DNA of 64,000 bases from Syntrophotalea carbinolica DSM 2380 (GTDB taxonomy: Bacteria > Desulfobacterota > Desulfuromonadia > Desulfuromonadales > Syntrophotaleaceae). A program made the translations under genes and the position numbers. The DNA is taken from positions 1,674,001-1,738,000 of the forward strand of contig NC_007498.2 in the NCBI RefSeq assembly GCF_000012885.1. Direction: 5' to 3'. Every line of letters begins with the position of its first letter. The first letter of the stretch is position 1. Under the pieces are notes generated by a model that was given only the letters and a program-made list of their open reading frames with translations, was not told where the DNA came from and searched no databases. Positions 8,704 through 19,618 of this stretch are shown piece after piece.

Positions 8704-9687
8704 ATGATGAAACGAATGTGTGTCACGGGTACTGGATCGTATCTGCCCGAAAAGATTCTGACGAACAAAGATCTCGAAAAGATCGTCGATACATCCGATG
8801 AATGGATCGCTACGCGCACCGGTATCCGTGAGCGTCATATCGCTGCTGAGGGTGAACACACCTCGGATCTTGCGACGGAAGCCGCCAGGCGTGCCATGAC
8901 CATGGCCGGTGTCGTTGCAGAAGATATCGATCTGATCATTGTCGCCACGGTAACCGGGGATTTCAACTGGCCGGCAACCGCCTGCCTGGTGCAGGCCAAC
9001 CTCCAGGCCACCCGGGCGTTTGCATTTGACATCTCTGCCGCATGCAGCGGTTTTTTGTACGGTTTGTCCGTTGCCGATAATTACATCAAGACCGGAAGTG
9101 CCAAGAAGGTGCTGCTTATCGGCGCGGAGGTGTTCAGCCGCATTGTCGATTGGACAGATCGTGGCACCTGTATCCTTTTCGGTGATGGTGCCGGCGCCGT
9201 AGTGCTCGAGGCCTCCGATGGGGACAGGGGTATGTTGAGTTGCCACTTGCATGCCGACGGAAGTTGCTGGCCGCTGTTGTATCAGATGGGGCAGGGATCA
9301 CGGAATCCTGCTGACAGTTCCGCTTCCGAGGGCCACAATCCGTTTGTACAGATGCAGGGCAATGAAGTTTTCAAGGTTGCGGTCAGGTCGCTATGCGATG
9401 CCGGTGAGGAAGCGTTGGCCGCCAATGATATGAACGCGGGCGATGTCGATCTGCTCATTCCCCATCAGGCCAACCGTCGCATCCTTGAAGCCACGGCCAA
9501 GCGTCTTAAAGTGCCTCTTGAAAAGGTTATGGTGAATGTGGATCGGGTCGGGAACACTTCTGCGGCCTCTATCGCCATCGCGCTGGATGAAGCGCATCGA
9601 GCCGGCAGGGTGAAACAGGACGATATCCTGTTGCTCAATGCTTTCGGCGGCGGTTTTACATGGGGTGCCGCGTTGTTTCGGTGGTAA
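8704..9687 (+). CDS. fabH: 3-oxoacyl-ACP synthase III FabH
   Basis: Condenses acetyl-CoA with malonyl-ACP to start fatty-acid synthesis. The catalytic Cys lies in DISAACSGFLYG, His in IPHQANRRI and Asn in RVGNTSAAS, giving the full Cys-His-Asn triad. About 327 residues. The ATG at 8704 has GGAG nine bases upstream; an upstream ATG at 8689 is in frame but less well placed. It lies between plsX and fabD in one operon. Confidence 0.95.
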   Translation: MMKRMCVTGTGSYLPEKILTNKDLEKIVDTSDEWIATRTGIRERHIAAEGEHTSDLATEAARRAMTMAGVVAEDIDLIIVATVTGDFNWPATACLVQANLQATRAFAFDISAACSGFLYGLSVADNYIKTGSAKKVLLIGAEVFSRIVDWTDRGTCILFGDGAGAVVLEASDGDRGMLSCHLHADGSCWPLLYQMGQGSRNPADSSASEGHNPFVQMQGNEVFKVAVRSLCDAGEEALAANDMNAGDVDLLIPHQANRRILEATAKRLKVPLEKVMVNVDRVGNTSAASIAIALDEAHRAGRVKQDDILLLNAFGGGFTWGAALFRW

Positions 9688-9717
9688 CCCACCTGTCGCA
9701 AAGGAGAGAAACCGAAC

Positions 9718-10632
9718 ATGATTGCTTTTGTATTTCCTGGACAGGGATCTCAATATGCCGGGATGGGGAAGGATCTGGCTGAGAATTTCGGTCAGGCTAA
9801 GCTGGTTTTCGAGGAAGCTAACGACGTCCTTGGTATCGATTTATCCAAGCTCTGTTTCGAAGGGCCCGAAGATGAGCTTAAGCTGACGGCCAATACGCAA
9901 CCTGCTATTGTTGCCACCAGTATCGCGGCGTTGCGCGTGCTGCAGAGTGAAACCGGGCTCGTTCCCGACTTTGTTGCAGGCCATTCTCTCGGCGAATACG
10001 CCGCGCTGGTGTGTGCCGGTGGCCTGAGTTTCGCCGATGCGGTTCAAACCGTACGCAAGCGTGGAACGTTCATGCAGGATGCCGTTCCTGTAGGTGTCGG
10101 TACCATGGCTGCCATCATCGGTTTGGATGCCCCGGTGGTTGATGAGGTCTGTGCGGAAGTCGCTTCGGGCGATGTGGTAGCACCGGCCAACTATAACAGC
10201 CCCGGGCAGATCGTTATCGCCGGGCATATTGCTGCGGTCGAGAGGGCCATGGCCCTTGCCAAGGAACGTGGAGCCAAGCGTGCCCTGCCGTTGCCGGTCA
10301 GTGCTCCTTTTCACTGTTCGCTTATGGAACCTGCCGCGCGTCAGTTGGATGAGGTTTTGGCCGGTGTTTCTGTCGAAACCCTCGCTTGCCCCGTGGTCAG
10401 CAATGTTGAAGCCAGTGCCAATTCCGATGCCAAGGCGGTGCGGGAATTGCTCGTAAAGCAGGTTTATTCTCCGGTCCGATGGGAAGAGTCCGTGTCGGCC
10501 ATGTCCGATGAGGGTGTCGACCGATTTGTTGAAATTGGTCCCGGCAAGGTGCTTTCAGGATTAATCAAGCGCATTGTCAAAGGTGTTTCCCTCCAAAATA
10601 TGGGCAAAGTGGAAGATTTGAAGGGTTTTTAA
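9718..10632 (+). CDS. fabD: malonyl-CoA:ACP transacylase FabD
   Basis: Transfers malonyl from CoA to ACP. The 304-residue product has the N-terminal VFPGQGSQYAGMG, the nucleophile elbow GHSLGEYAAL (Ser about 92) and the catalytic His in SAPFHCSLM near residue 201. An AAAGGAGA ribosome-binding site precedes the ATG. Third of the plsX-fabH-fabD-fabG-acpP-fabF series. Confidence 0.96.
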   Translation: MIAFVFPGQGSQYAGMGKDLAENFGQAKLVFEEANDVLGIDLSKLCFEGPEDELKLTANTQPAIVATSIAALRVLQSETGLVPDFVAGHSLGEYAALVCAGGLSFADAVQTVRKRGTFMQDAVPVGVGTMAAIIGLDAPVVDEVCAEVASGDVVAPANYNSPGQIVIAGHIAAVERAMALAKERGAKRALPLPVSAPFHCSLMEPAARQLDEVLAGVSVETLACPVVSNVEASANSDAKAVRELLVKQVYSPVRWEESVSAMSDEGVDRFVEIGPGKVLSGLIKRIVKGVSLQNMGKVEDLKGF

Positions 10633-10657
10633 TTCGCGTCACGATGAGGAGTGAGAT

Positions 10658-11395
10658 ATGATGAAGGACAAAGTCGTTGTCGTCACCGGTGCCTCGCGTG
10701 GCATTGGCCGTGCCATGGCCGTCAAGATGGCAGCATGTGGAGCCAAAATTGTGGTTTCCGCCCGCAGTGCGGACGCTCTGGTTGCACTTGTCGATGAGAT
10801 TAAGGCTCAAGGAGGGGACGCTGTCAGTGTCCCTGCCGATATCGCCAGGACTGACGATGTAGCCCGTTTGTTCGAAGTTGCTGTCGAAGCTTTCGGTCGG
10901 GTCGACGTACTGGTCAACAATGCGGGTATTACCCGCGACAATCTGCTGGTTCGCATGAAGGATGCGGATTGGGACGCGGTACTCGATACCAATCTCAAAG
11001 GGGCTTTCCTGTGTACGCGTGCTGCGGCTAAAATCATGGGTAAACAACGTGTCGGCAGGATTATCAACATCTCCTCCGTTGTCGGCGAGATGGGTAATGC
11101 CGGGCAGGCGAACTATTGTGCCAGCAAGGCCGGGCTTATCGGTATGACCAAATCGGTGGCCCGTGAGTTGGCAAAGCGTAACGTTACGGTAAATGCCGTT
11201 ACTCCCGGGTTTATCGTTACCGAAATGACGGATGTCCTTTCGGAAAAAGTCAAAGAAAGTCTGCTGGGGCAAATTCCTCTCGGACGCTTTGGTGAAGCAG
11301 AAGATATTGTTTCCGCCGTTATGTTCCTTGCATCGGACCAGGCCGCTTATATTACCGGTCAGGTTCTCGGGGTTAACGGCGGCATGTACATGTAA
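10658..11395 (+). CDS. fabG: 3-oxoacyl-ACP reductase FabG
   Basis: NADPH-dependent reduction of 3-ketoacyl-ACP. A 245-residue short-chain dehydrogenase with the [10 protein letters not shown] dinucleotide loop, NNAG near residue 88, catalytic Ser in NISSVVG, and YCASKAG (Tyr and Lys). GAGGAGTG lies just before two adjacent ATG codons at 10658 and 10661; the first is used here. Confidence 0.95.
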   Translation: MMKDKVVVVTGASRGIGRAMAVKMAACGAKIVVSARSADALVALVDEIKAQGGDAVSVPADIARTDDVARLFEVAVEAFGRVDVLVNNAGITRDNLLVRMKDADWDAVLDTNLKGAFLCTRAAAKIMGKQRVGRIINISSVVGEMGNAGQANYCASKAGLIGMTKSVARELAKRNVTVNAVTPGFIVTEMTDVLSEKVKESLLGQIPLGRFGEAEDIVSAVMFLASDQAAYITGQVLGVNGGMYM

Positions 11396-11472
11396 ATAAA
11401 TCATCGAGTATCAGGTATAGCCTTCAGCCCGATTCCAATATCGGTCCGAACAACAACAAGGAGGTGAAGCAG

Positions 11473-11706
11473 ATGGCTTCTATCGAGGAAAAAGTACAAC
11501 AGATTATCGCTGAACAGTTGGGTGTTGACGAAGCTCAGGTTACCGGTGACGCTTCTTTTATGGATGACCTCGGCGCTGACTCCCTGGACACTGTAGAACT
11601 GGTGATGGCTCTTGAAGAGGAATTCGATATCGAAATCTCCGACGAAGATGCCGAAAAAATCCAGACCGTTCAGGATGCCGTCGATTACATTTCGGCTAAT
11701 TCCTGA
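11473..11706 (+). CDS. acpP: acyl carrier protein
   Basis: A 77-residue acidic carrier. The 4'-phosphopantetheine attachment Ser is in [12 protein letters not shown] (about residue 37), followed by the helix [16 protein letters not shown] typical of AcpP. AAGGAGGTG lies eight bases before the ATG; a GTG at 11464 inside that ribosome-binding site is in frame but unlikely. A terminator follows, so the very abundant ACP message can end here. Confidence 0.97.
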   Translation: MASIEEKVQQIIAEQLGVDEAQVTGDASFMDDLGADSLDTVELVMALEEEFDIEISDEDAEKIQTVQDAVDYISANS

Positions 11707-11725
11707 TTTGATTTAGCAGGTATTC

Positions 11726-11769
11726 AGGGGAGGGAGATGCGTCTGCTTTCGCGTTTCCTCCCCTTTTTT
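11726..11769 (+). terminator. intrinsic terminator between acpP and fabF
   Basis: AGGGGAGG (11726-11733) pairs with CCTCCCCT (11757-11764), followed by TTTTTG. It probably acts as a partial terminator that lets acpP be expressed above fabF. Confidence 0.75.
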
Positions 11770-11850
11770 GATTGTTTTGCAAGTGATCGGCTGTTGGCAG
11801 GGTTTTCCGCAGGCGGCACATAAAAGCCTATTACGGAGGCATAGTTCACC

Positions 11851-13083
11851 ATGCGAAGAGTTGTCGTAACCGGTATTGGTACTATATCGGCCTTGGGGAA
11901 TGGCGTAGAAAAAAACTGGCAAAGTCTGCTGGCCGGCAAATCAGGTATCGATCGTATTACGCGATTTGATGCATCGGACTTTCCGAGCCAGATTGCCGGT
12001 GAAGTCAGGGACTTCAATGCCGAGGACTATATAGAAAAAAAAGAGACTCGCAAAATGGATCTCTTTATTCAATATGCCCTTGCGGCCGCCGATGAAGCTG
12101 TTAAGGATTCCAAACTCGTCATCGACGATGACAACGCCGAGCGAGTCGGGGTGTTGGTTGGTGCCGGTCTCGGTGGGTTGCCTACCATTGAAAAGTACCA
12201 TTCAGCTTACCTTAAGGGCGGGTATAAGAAAATTTCACCCTTCTTCATTCCCATGTTGATCACCAATCTGGCTCCCGGTCAGATTTCCATGCGGTTTGGT
12301 GCCAAGGGCCCTAATGTTTCCTCCGTTTCTGCCTGCGCTACCGGTACGCACTCCATCGGCGATGCCTACCATGTGATCCGCCGCGGTGACGCCGATGTGA
12401 TGATCGCCGGCGGCGCGGAGTCGACCATTACGCCGCTGGCTGTTGGCGGGTTCAACGTCATGCGCGCTCTTTCCACGCGCAATGATGATCCCCAGGCTGC
12501 CAGTCGTCCTTTTGAAAAAAATCGGGACGGTTTCGTTATGGCTGAGGGTGCGGGTATCGTTGTTCTCGAAGAATATGAAAGCGCACGTGCTCGTGGAGCG
12601 CATATCTATGCGGAACTGGTCGGCTACGGATTAACCTCCGATGCGCATCACCTTACGGCACCGGCACCCGGTGGGGAAGGTGCGGCTCGTTGCATGGCTA
12701 TGGCGCTCAAAAACAGCGGCATGCAGGCTGAAGATGTGACGTATATCAATGCACACGGCACATCGACCCATTTTAACGATCTTTATGAAACCATGGCTAT
12801 CAAAACGGTATTCAAGGATCATGCACGCAAGCTTATGGTCAGTTCCACCAAGAGTATGACAGGCCATGCTCTCGGCGCGGCAGGTGGTTTGGAAGCAGTT
12901 TACTCGGTGTTGGCTATAGACCGAGGTGAGGTGCCGCCCACCATCAACTATAGCGAGCCTGATCCCGAGTGCGATCTCGATTACGTTCCGAACGAGGCGA
13001 GGCGTGTCGTGGTTGAGAGTGCGTTGTCCAACTCGTTCGGATTCGGTGGTACAAACGCCAGCTTGTTATTCAGAAAGGTTTAG
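11851..13083 (+). CDS. fabF: 3-oxoacyl-ACP synthase II FabF
   Basis: Elongating condensing enzyme of fatty-acid synthesis. The 410-residue product has the active Cys in [10 protein letters not shown] (about 163), His in [11 protein letters not shown] and His in [11 protein letters not shown], the Cys-His-His triad. GGAGG lies upstream of the ATG. Normal length. Confidence 0.96.
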   Translation: MRRVVVTGIGTISALGNGVEKNWQSLLAGKSGIDRITRFDASDFPSQIAGEVRDFNAEDYIEKKETRKMDLFIQYALAAADEAVKDSKLVIDDDNAERVGVLVGAGLGGLPTIEKYHSAYLKGGYKKISPFFIPMLITNLAPGQISMRFGAKGPNVSSVSACATGTHSIGDAYHVIRRGDADVMIAGGAESTITPLAVGGFNVMRALSTRNDDPQAASRPFEKNRDGFVMAEGAGIVVLEEYESARARGAHIYAELVGYGLTSDAHHLTAPAPGGEGAARCMAMALKNSGMQAEDVTYINAHGTSTHFNDLYETMAIKTVFKDHARKLMVSSTKSMTGHALGAAGGLEAVYSVLAIDRGEVPPTINYSEPDPECDLDYVPNEARRVVVESALSNSFGFGGTNASLLFRKV

Positions 13084-13091
13084 GGAGTAGC

Positions 13092-13547
13092 ATGTTCCTT
13101 ATAGCCAGTGATCACGGCGGTCTTGAACTGAAAGAACAGGTCAAGGCATATCTTAAGCAACGTAATATCGAAGTGCGAGACCTAGGAACCGATAACGGTG
13201 ACTCCGTCGATTACCCCGATTTCGGGGAACGTGTCGGGAGAGCGATTTCCACAGGTGAAGCCGAAAAAGGCATTCTGATTTGCGGTACCGGCATCGGCAT
13301 GTCGATCGTTGCGAATAAATTCCCCGGTGTCCGCGCAGCCCTGATCTGGGATGAGTTCACCGCGCGTATGTCCAAGGAACACAATAATGCCAATATTATC
13401 GTCATGGGCGGGCGTATGCTCTCCGACGACAAGGCCAGCCAGATGGTCGGGGTTTGGCTCGATGCTACCTTTGAGGGTGGACGACACCAGAAACGCCTCG
13501 ATAAAATAGCGCAAATAGAGGAAGATATCAGATCCGGCCGGCTTTGA
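13092..13547 (+). CDS. rpiB: ribose-5-phosphate isomerase B
   Basis: Interconverts ribose-5-phosphate and ribulose-5-phosphate. A 151-residue RpiB/LacAB protein with ASDHGG at the N-terminus, the catalytic Cys in LICGTGIGMS (about 66) and the NNANI loop near residue 99. It begins eight bases after fabF and precedes glyA, an order known from related genomes. Confidence 0.94.
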   Translation: MFLIASDHGGLELKEQVKAYLKQRNIEVRDLGTDNGDSVDYPDFGERVGRAISTGEAEKGILICGTGIGMSIVANKFPGVRAALIWDEFTARMSKEHNNANIIVMGGRMLSDDKASQMVGVWLDATFEGGRHQKRLDKIAQIEEDIRSGRL

Positions 13548-13561
13548 AAGATGCCGATTAA

Positions 13562-13600
13562 AATGGGCAAGCCGGCGGCTTGCCCATTGCCTTTTGTTTA
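13562..13600 (+). terminator. hairpin terminator after rpiB
   Basis: AATGGGCAAGCC (13562-13573) and GGCTTGCCCATT (13577-13588) form a 12-bp stem with a three-base loop, followed at a short distance by CTTTTGTTT. It likely ends the fatty-acid operon. Confidence 0.7.
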
Positions 13601-13866
13601 GCGTTAGCGCTCTTTATGAAAGCCGCCAGGCTACCCTGAAGGGCAGGGAAATACGAAGAGGCATCAAAAGCATCTTCCATACGTGTCAGCTATATCGGAG
13701 CAGGTAAGATGCCGCTTATCATTTCCGTGTCCTTCATGGTAAACAATACTGATGCTGTGGTACTTTTGCCGGTATCGCCATAAACCATGCGTTGGCTATT
13801 ATAGATCCTCTCACCTTATTATTTTCAAGTATTTACGACATAAATTCATTGCAGGAGGCCGTTAAC
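13601..13866. other. glyA leader region, no gene
   Basis: About 265 bases before glyA. It does not match glycine, THF or SAM riboswitch cores that I can recall by eye. One G+C-rich stretch at about 13619-13650 (GCCGCCAGGCTACCCTGAAG onward) could fold locally. No other structure is supported. Confidence 0.3.
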
Positions 13867-15117
13867 ATGTCTCAGACTCTTATTCAGCAAGATCCCGAAA
13901 TCGCCGAGGCCATTCGCCTCGAAACCGAGCGCCAGGAATACAATCTGGAATTTATCGCATCGGAAAACTTTGTTTCCGAGCAGGTCATGGAGGCCCAGGG
14001 CTCCATCATGACCAATAAATACGCCGAAGGCTATCCTGCAAAACGCTACTACGGCGGCTGCGAAATGGTCGATATTGCCGAGCGTCTCGCCATCGAGCGT
14101 GCCAAGGAACTGTTCGGTGCCGAACATGCCAATGTGCAGGCGCATAGTGGATCGCAGGCTAACATGGCTGTCTATTTTGCCGCTTGTAAACCGGGCGACA
14201 CCGTCCTCGGTATGAACCTTGCCCACGGCGGCCATCTTACCCACGGTTCACCGGTGAATTTCTCCGGTAAACTTTTCAATATCGTTTCCTACGGTGTGCA
14301 AAAGGAAACTGGGTACATCGATTATGAAGAGGTTGAACGACTGGCTCTCGAACACAAACCGACTCTGTTGGTTGTTGGTGCAAGCGCCTATCCTCGGACC
14401 ATCGATTTTCCCGCTTTCCGCAAGATAGCGGATAAGGTCGGCGCCAAGATCATGGTCGATATGGCGCATATCGCGGGTCTGGTTGCGGCCGGAGTACATC
14501 CCAGCCCGGTACCTTATGCCGAATTTGTCACCACAACCACGCATAAAACCCTGCGCGGTCCGCGCGGCGGGATGATTCTTTGTCGTGAGGAGTTTGCAAA
14601 AACTATCGACAGTAATATTTTCCCCGGCATTCAGGGCGGTCCGTTGATGCACGTTATCGCTGCCAAGGCCGTTTCCTTTAAAGAAGCACTGGCGCCCGAG
14701 TTTAAAGAGTATTCGACGCAAGTGGTTAAAAATGCCAAGGTATTGGCCGATGCGCTGGTCAAACGGGGACTCAATCTCGTTTCCGGGGGTACCGACAATC
14801 ACCTCATCCTGGTCGATTTCACCGGCACTGAAACCACCGGGAAAATGGCCGAGAAAGCCCTTGAGAAAGCGGGTATTACGGTTAATAAAAACTCGGTTCC
14901 CTTCGAAACCCGTTCGCCCTTCGTTACCAGCGGTATCCGTCTGGGAACGCCGGCCACCACGACACGCGGGCTCAAGGAAGCCGAAATGGAGCGTGTGGCC
15001 GATTGGGTGGTTCGTGCTTTGGATAACATGGAAAATGATACGGAACTTGCCGCTATTAAGGGTGAAGTTCGTGAGATGTGCAAACGGTTCCCCCTGTATG
15101 CACATCTTCTGAAATAA
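13867..15117 (+). CDS. glyA: serine hydroxymethyltransferase
   Basis: PLP enzyme that converts serine and tetrahydrofolate to glycine and 5,10-methylene-THF. The 416-residue product has [11 protein letters not shown] near residue 30, [11 protein letters not shown], and the PLP lysine in [13 protein letters not shown] (about 229). The ATG at 13867 has AGGAGG upstream; an upstream in-frame ATG at 13792 is rejected because it adds residues the family lacks. The next gene starts immediately after its stop codon. Confidence 0.96.
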   Translation: MSQTLIQQDPEIAEAIRLETERQEYNLEFIASENFVSEQVMEAQGSIMTNKYAEGYPAKRYYGGCEMVDIAERLAIERAKELFGAEHANVQAHSGSQANMAVYFAACKPGDTVLGMNLAHGGHLTHGSPVNFSGKLFNIVSYGVQKETGYIDYEEVERLALEHKPTLLVVGASAYPRTIDFPAFRKIADKVGAKIMVDMAHIAGLVAAGVHPSPVPYAEFVTTTTHKTLRGPRGGMILCREEFAKTIDSNIFPGIQGGPLMHVIAAKAVSFKEALAPEFKEYSTQVVKNAKVLADALVKRGLNLVSGGTDNHLILVDFTGTETTGKMAEKALEKAGITVNKNSVPFETRSPFVTSGIRLGTPATTTRGLKEAEMERVADWVVRALDNMENDTELAAIKGEVREMCKRFPLYAHLLK

Positions 15118-15594
15118 ATGGAACGCCCGTCCTGGGAAGAATATTTTATGGAAATCGCCCGCCTGGTGGCGCGACGCTCGACGTGTCTGCGCCGCCAGGT
15201 GGGAGCGGTTCTGGTCAAGGATAAAAATATCCTTGCTACGGGCTATAACGGTACGCCTTCCGGTCTGCGTCATTGCAGCGAGGTCGGCTGTCTAAGACAA
15301 TTGCAGAACGTTCCTTCCGGTGAGCGTCATGAACTGTGTCGTGGGCTGCATGCCGAGCAAAACGCCATTATTCAGGCTGCTAAACACGGTACCAATATCA
15401 GTGGCGCCATTCTTTTCTGCACCAACACTCCCTGTGTCATCTGCTCCAAAATGATCATCAACGCCGGTATCCGGCAGGTGGTCTACCTTGACGGGTATCC
15501 CGATCATCTGTCCCTTGATATGTTGGCTGAATCCGGAGTTACGGTATCCGCACTGAACGATCTGCTTGCCGATAAGGAGCTGTCTCCGTTATGA
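15118..15594 (+). CDS. deoxycytidylate deaminase
   Basis: A 158-residue ComEB/dCMP deaminase that makes dUMP for thymidylate synthesis. Zinc site: HAEQNAII (His and catalytic Glu) and [10 protein letters not shown] (two Cys). An additional Cys/His-containing insert lies between residues 50 and 75, as in family members. The ATG follows the glyA stop with no gap, so translation is coupled; glyA supplies the methylene-THF used in the same pathway. Confidence 0.93.
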   Translation: MERPSWEEYFMEIARLVARRSTCLRRQVGAVLVKDKNILATGYNGTPSGLRHCSEVGCLRQLQNVPSGERHELCRGLHAEQNAIIQAAKHGTNISGAILFCTNTPCVICSKMIINAGIRQVVYLDGYPDHLSLDMLAESGVTVSALNDLLADKELSPL

Positions 15595-16064
15595 AATGTC
15601 CATTTTGTGGATTTGCCGATACGCGGGTCATCGATTCGCGTCTCGGTAAAGAGGGCAACAATATCCGTCGGCGGCGAGAATGTTCTCAGTGCGAACGTCG
15701 GTTTACGACTTTTGAACGTGTCGAGGACATGTTACCCCTCATCATTAAAAAAGATGCCCGCAGGCAGCCTTTTGATCGTAAGAAGGTCATCGGCGGAATC
15801 CAGCGGGCCTGCGAAAAACGCCCGGTTTCCATCGCTACCATAGAAAAGATCGTTGATACTCTGGAGCGCCAGTTGCAGGAATCCGGCGAACGTGAAATCG
15901 AGTCCAAAATCATCGGACAGGCTGTCATGGACGCCTTGCACGACCTGGATCAGGTGGCCTATGTACGCTTTGCTTCCGTTTATCGGCAATTCAAGGATAT
16001 CAACGAGTTTATGGCGGAATTGAAGGATATCCTGGCTGAAGGCGGCAACGTCAGGGATAATTGA
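15591..16064 (+). CDS. nrdR: transcriptional repressor NrdR
   Basis: Nucleotide-sensing repressor of ribonucleotide reductase genes. The 157-residue product has the zinc ribbon MKCPFCG...[13 protein letters not shown] at residues 1-38 and an ATP-cone domain from about 50 ([14 protein letters not shown]). It overlaps the deaminase gene by four bases. Together with the deaminase it forms a deoxynucleotide module. Confidence 0.95.
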   Translation: MKCPFCGFADTRVIDSRLGKEGNNIRRRRECSQCERRFTTFERVEDMLPLIIKKDARRQPFDRKKVIGGIQRACEKRPVSIATIEKIVDTLERQLQESGEREIESKIIGQAVMDALHDLDQVAYVRFASVYRQFKDINEFMAELKDILAEGGNVRDN

Positions 16065-16092
16065 CGGCTATACGTCGAAACGATATTGATCT

Positions 16093-17208
16093 GTGGAAAA
16101 TCTCATCGAAAATTTTATGCGTCAGGCCATCGATCTGGCGCGGCGGGGCGAAGGGCGTACGCGTCCCAATCCTGCCGTCGGTGCTTTGATCGTCAAGGAT
16201 GGCGAGATTGTCGGACGCGGTTTTCATCCCAAGGCCGGCCAGCCTCATGCCGAAATTTATGCGTTACGCGAAGCCGGTGATCGTGCCCGTGGCGCCGATA
16301 TGTATGTCACTCTCGAGCCTTGCAGCCACCATGGGCGAACCGGGCCTTGTGCCGATGCGATTATCGAGGCAGGGCTTGCGCGGGTTTATGTCGGCACCCT
16401 CGATCCCAACCCTCAGGTCGCCGGTGGCGGTATACGTAAGTTGCAAGGTGCCGGCATCGAGGTCCATTGCGGTGTTTTGGAAAATTTGTGTCGCCGGATC
16501 ATCGCTCCCTTCGCCAAACACATTCTTACGGCAAAACCGTTTGTCGTGCTCAAAAGCGCCATGACTCTGGACGGTAAGACGGCCACCGCCAGCGGTCATT
16601 CTCAATGGGTTACCAGCGCTGCCAGTCGTCACGAGGTCCATAAGCTGAGGGACCGCATGGACGGTATCATGGTCGGCATCGGCACTGTTTTGCAGGACGA
16701 CCCGCAACTTACCACCCGATTGCCTGACGAAGGCGGACGCGATCCCGAGCGCATTGTATTGGATTCGTCCTTGCGCATACCCGAAGATGCCGCCATATTA
16801 AATCTGCAATCCAGCGCCGCCACCTTGATCGCAACGACCGCACGGGCTTCCAAGGCCAAAATCGAAGCGATCCGTGCTGCCGGCGCGGAAGTACTGGTAC
16901 TACCCGAAAGCGGTGGTCGTGTGGACTTGCATGCGCTTATGACGGCACTTGGTGCCCGCGGTCTTCAGAGCATCCTTCTTGAGGGGGGGGCTGAACTTAA
17001 TGGCGCATTCTGGCGCGCCGGTCTGGTCGATCGCGTGATGATGTTCATTGCACCCAAAATTGTCGGTGGCGACGGGGGTAAAGGCGTGTTCAAAGGCCCG
17101 GGCGTTTTGACCATGACCGAGGCGACTGTTCTGGAGGATGTTCGCGTAACACACTTTGGAGACGATACCTTGATTGAAGGGGAGGTGGTCACATGTTCAC
17201 CGGTCTGA
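16093..17208 (+). CDS. ribD: bifunctional riboflavin deaminase/reductase RibD
   Basis: Second and third steps of riboflavin synthesis. The 371-residue product has an N-terminal deaminase (HAEIYAL, and PCSHHGRTGPC as zinc ligands) and a C-terminal DHFR-like reductase from about 145 (KSAMTLDGKTATASG, and LLEGGAELNGAF). The start is GTG; an ATG at 16117 is the alternative. It overlaps ribE by 16 bases. No FMN riboswitch is seen before it. Confidence 0.94.
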   Translation: MENLIENFMRQAIDLARRGEGRTRPNPAVGALIVKDGEIVGRGFHPKAGQPHAEIYALREAGDRARGADMYVTLEPCSHHGRTGPCADAIIEAGLARVYVGTLDPNPQVAGGGIRKLQGAGIEVHCGVLENLCRRIIAPFAKHILTAKPFVVLKSAMTLDGKTATASGHSQWVTSAASRHEVHKLRDRMDGIMVGIGTVLQDDPQLTTRLPDEGGRDPERIVLDSSLRIPEDAAILNLQSSAATLIATTARASKAKIEAIRAAGAEVLVLPESGGRVDLHALMTALGARGLQSILLEGGAELNGAFWRAGLVDRVMMFIAPKIVGGDGGKGVFKGPGVLTMTEATVLEDVRVTHFGDDTLIEGEVVTCSPV

Positions 17209-17843
17209 TCGAAGATCTTGGCGTTCTGAAACGGTTTCAGAAAACGGCTCAAAGTGGCAAAATTACAGTGGCTACCGCTATTCCCATGGCTGAAATCGTT
17301 ATGGGTGAAAGCATTGCCGTTAACGGTGTCTGTCTGACCGTTACCGATTTTGGTAACGGTACATTCACTGCGGATGTATCCCCGGAGAGCCTTTCCAGAA
17401 CCAATCTTGGCCAGTTGCAAGCCGGTAGTCGGGTCAATCTTGAACGGGCGCTAAAGCTTTCCGACAGGCTTGGGGGCCATATTGTCAGCGGGCATGTCGA
17501 CGCGCTGGGTTTGGTTACGAAACGATTCCAGGATCAGAATGCCGTGCGCTTCACCATTGAGGTTGCCGAGTCGCAGATGCGCTTGTTGGTAGAAAAAGGC
17601 TCTGTCACTGTCGATGGTATCAGTTTGACCGTCAATTCGGTTGCCGAGCGGAGTTTCGGTATTGCGGTGATTCCTCATTCTTTGTCCAAAACGACCTTGC
17701 AATGGTGTGAGCCCGGCACTCAGGTGAATATCGAAACCGACATTCTGGGGAAATATGTCGAGCGCCTGTTGCGCCCGGCCGCAACCGATACCGAACAGGG
17801 GTCCATCAGCCTGGACTTTCTTGCCAAAAACGGGTTTTTATAA
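17193..17843 (+). CDS. ribE: riboflavin synthase alpha subunit
   Basis: Dismutates two 6,7-dimethyl-8-ribityllumazine molecules to riboflavin. The 216-residue product has the MFTGLIEDLG start and two lumazine-binding repeats, each with a GESIAVNGVCLTV-type motif (second: KGSVTVDGISLTV). GGGGAGG lies before the ATG inside the end of ribD. The gene symbol follows the E. coli ribC/ribE usage, which varies. Confidence 0.95.
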   Translation: MFTGLIEDLGVLKRFQKTAQSGKITVATAIPMAEIVMGESIAVNGVCLTVTDFGNGTFTADVSPESLSRTNLGQLQAGSRVNLERALKLSDRLGGHIVSGHVDALGLVTKRFQDQNAVRFTIEVAESQMRLLVEKGSVTVDGISLTVNSVAERSFGIAVIPHSLSKTTLQWCEPGTQVNIETDILGKYVERLLRPAATDTEQGSISLDFLAKNGFL

Positions 17844-18193
17844 CACTGTCGATGGCTCTGATTGTCCATGATGGCGAACGCTTCGATGGCACGGAAGGTC
17901 TTTAAATAGTCAGCTTGTCGTCAGGTCGAAAAGACTTTGTTCGTGAGGTTAAACCTACAGTAACTATGGCATTTTTCAAACATTCAAGGGGCTTTCTTTC
18001 CTTGCAGAAAGCCCGTCTTTGGTGCTATTGTCTGCCATTACCAGATGTAAACAGTGTGGGGAACCTCAGCGCGACGGGTGTTGTCCGATACGCTGTTACC
18101 CGTTTTTCGTCTGTTTGACTTGGTCAGCAGTATCTGTTTGTGTTTCTGTGCTGCACGATGTGATGAAACATCGGACCTTAAAGGAGATGTTTT
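17844..18193. other. ribE-ribBA intergenic region with a hairpin
   Basis: 350 bases without a gene. A hairpin GGGCTTTC (17989-17996)/GAAAGCCC (18007-18014) followed by GTCTTT may be a weak terminator. No FMN-riboswitch signature is present. AAGGAGATG near the right end is the ribBA ribosome-binding site. Confidence 0.45.
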
Positions 18194-19399
18194 ATGAGTT
18201 TGGATAATATAGAAGCCGCATTGGAAGATATCCGCCAGGGTCGCATGGTGATCCTTGTCGACGATGAGGATCGCGAAAACGAAGGCGACCTGACCATGGC
18301 CGCCGAGATGGTGACTCCCGAGGCGATCAATTTCATGGCCAAGGAAGGGCGTGGCCTTATTTGTCTTTCTCTGACCGAAGAGCGTGCCGACCATTTGCAA
18401 CTGCCGCTTATGGTCAGTGAGAACTCATCTTCCTTTGGAACGGCTTTTACCGTATCCATCGAGGCACGTAAAGGTGTCACTACCGGAATTTCCGCTAAAG
18501 ATCGGGCTACGACTATCCAGGTTGCCATTGCCGATGAAAGCAAGGCTCATGACCTGGCCCGTCCGGGGCACGTTTTTCCGCTGCGCGCCAAAAAGGGCGG
18601 GGTGTTGGTACGTGCCGGGCAGACCGAAGGATCTGTGGATCTCGCACGGTTGGCGGGTCTCAAATCCGCCGGTGTTATCTGTGAAATCATGAATGATGAC
18701 GGTACGATGGCGCGTATGCCTGAACTCGAAAAATTTGCCGAAAAACACAACTTGCGCATCGTCACCGTGGCTGATCTGGTGAGTTATCGCATGAACAAGG
18801 AAACCTTGGTGCGACGCGAGGCGGAAACCAATTTGCCGACTCCCTACGGGGGGGATTTCACCGCGGTCGGCTATGAAAATGACGTAGACAACGCCCAGCA
18901 CCTGGCCCTGGTCAAAGGAGAAATCGATCCTGAAAAGCCGGTTCTTGTACGCGTCCATTCCGAATGCCTGACCGGTGACGTTTTCGGTTCTTTGCGCTGT
19001 GACTGTGGCGATCAGTTGCATGCCGCCATGTGTCAGATCGGCAAGGAGGGAAGCGGTGTCATCGTCTATATGCGGCAGGAAGGCCGTGGCATCGGTCTGA
19101 ATAACAAGCTGAAAGCCTACGCGCTTCAGGACGGGGGCTGCGATACGGTCGAGGCCAACGAGGCTCTCGGGTTCGAGGACGACTTGCGCGATTACGGAAT
19201 CGGTGCCCAGATTTTGGCCGACCTCGGTGTTCGTAAGATCCGCCTGATGACCAATAATCCTAAAAAAATTGTCGGTCTGGAAGGTTATGGCCTCGAGGTG
19301 GTGGAGCGCGTGGCCATAGAAATGCCGGCGACCTGCGATAACTTGCGCTATCTTAAAACCAAACGTGAAAAAATGGGGCATCTGCTGGAAAATCTTTAG
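18194..19399 (+). CDS. ribBA: bifunctional 3,4-DHBP synthase/GTP cyclohydrolase II
   Basis: Makes both riboflavin precursors, the four-carbon unit from ribulose-5-phosphate and the pyrimidine from GTP. The 401-residue product has an N-terminal RibB domain ([11 protein letters not shown] near 21; [12 protein letters not shown]) and a C-terminal RibA domain ([20 protein letters not shown], three zinc Cys, and RQEGRGIGL). AAGGAGATG lies before the ATG. Length is normal and both active sites look intact. Confidence 0.96.
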   Translation: MSLDNIEAALEDIRQGRMVILVDDEDRENEGDLTMAAEMVTPEAINFMAKEGRGLICLSLTEERADHLQLPLMVSENSSSFGTAFTVSIEARKGVTTGISAKDRATTIQVAIADESKAHDLARPGHVFPLRAKKGGVLVRAGQTEGSVDLARLAGLKSAGVICEIMNDDGTMARMPELEKFAEKHNLRIVTVADLVSYRMNKETLVRREAETNLPTPYGGDFTAVGYENDVDNAQHLALVKGEIDPEKPVLVRVHSECLTGDVFGSLRCDCGDQLHAAMCQIGKEGSGVIVYMRQEGRGIGLNNKLKAYALQDGGCDTVEANEALGFEDDLRDYGIGAQILADLGVRKIRLMTNNPKKIVGLEGYGLEVVERVAIEMPATCDNLRYLKTKREKMGHLLENL

Positions 19400-19618
19400 C
19401 CCGTAAAGCTTGTAACCTGGTTCCTGTCATTATGAACTGAATGCAGGGATGATCGCGGTAAACCTCACACCCGTGTCGCCGGGTTATTCCGGTAAAATGC
19501 GACGTACGCTTTTCTGTTGCGGTCTCACCGGATTATCGCCAGGGAGCGCGTGACTGTGATATGTACGGTGAAATATCTGCCGATTCGGATATGGAGACCG
19601 TCTTTTAAGGAGAGTTTC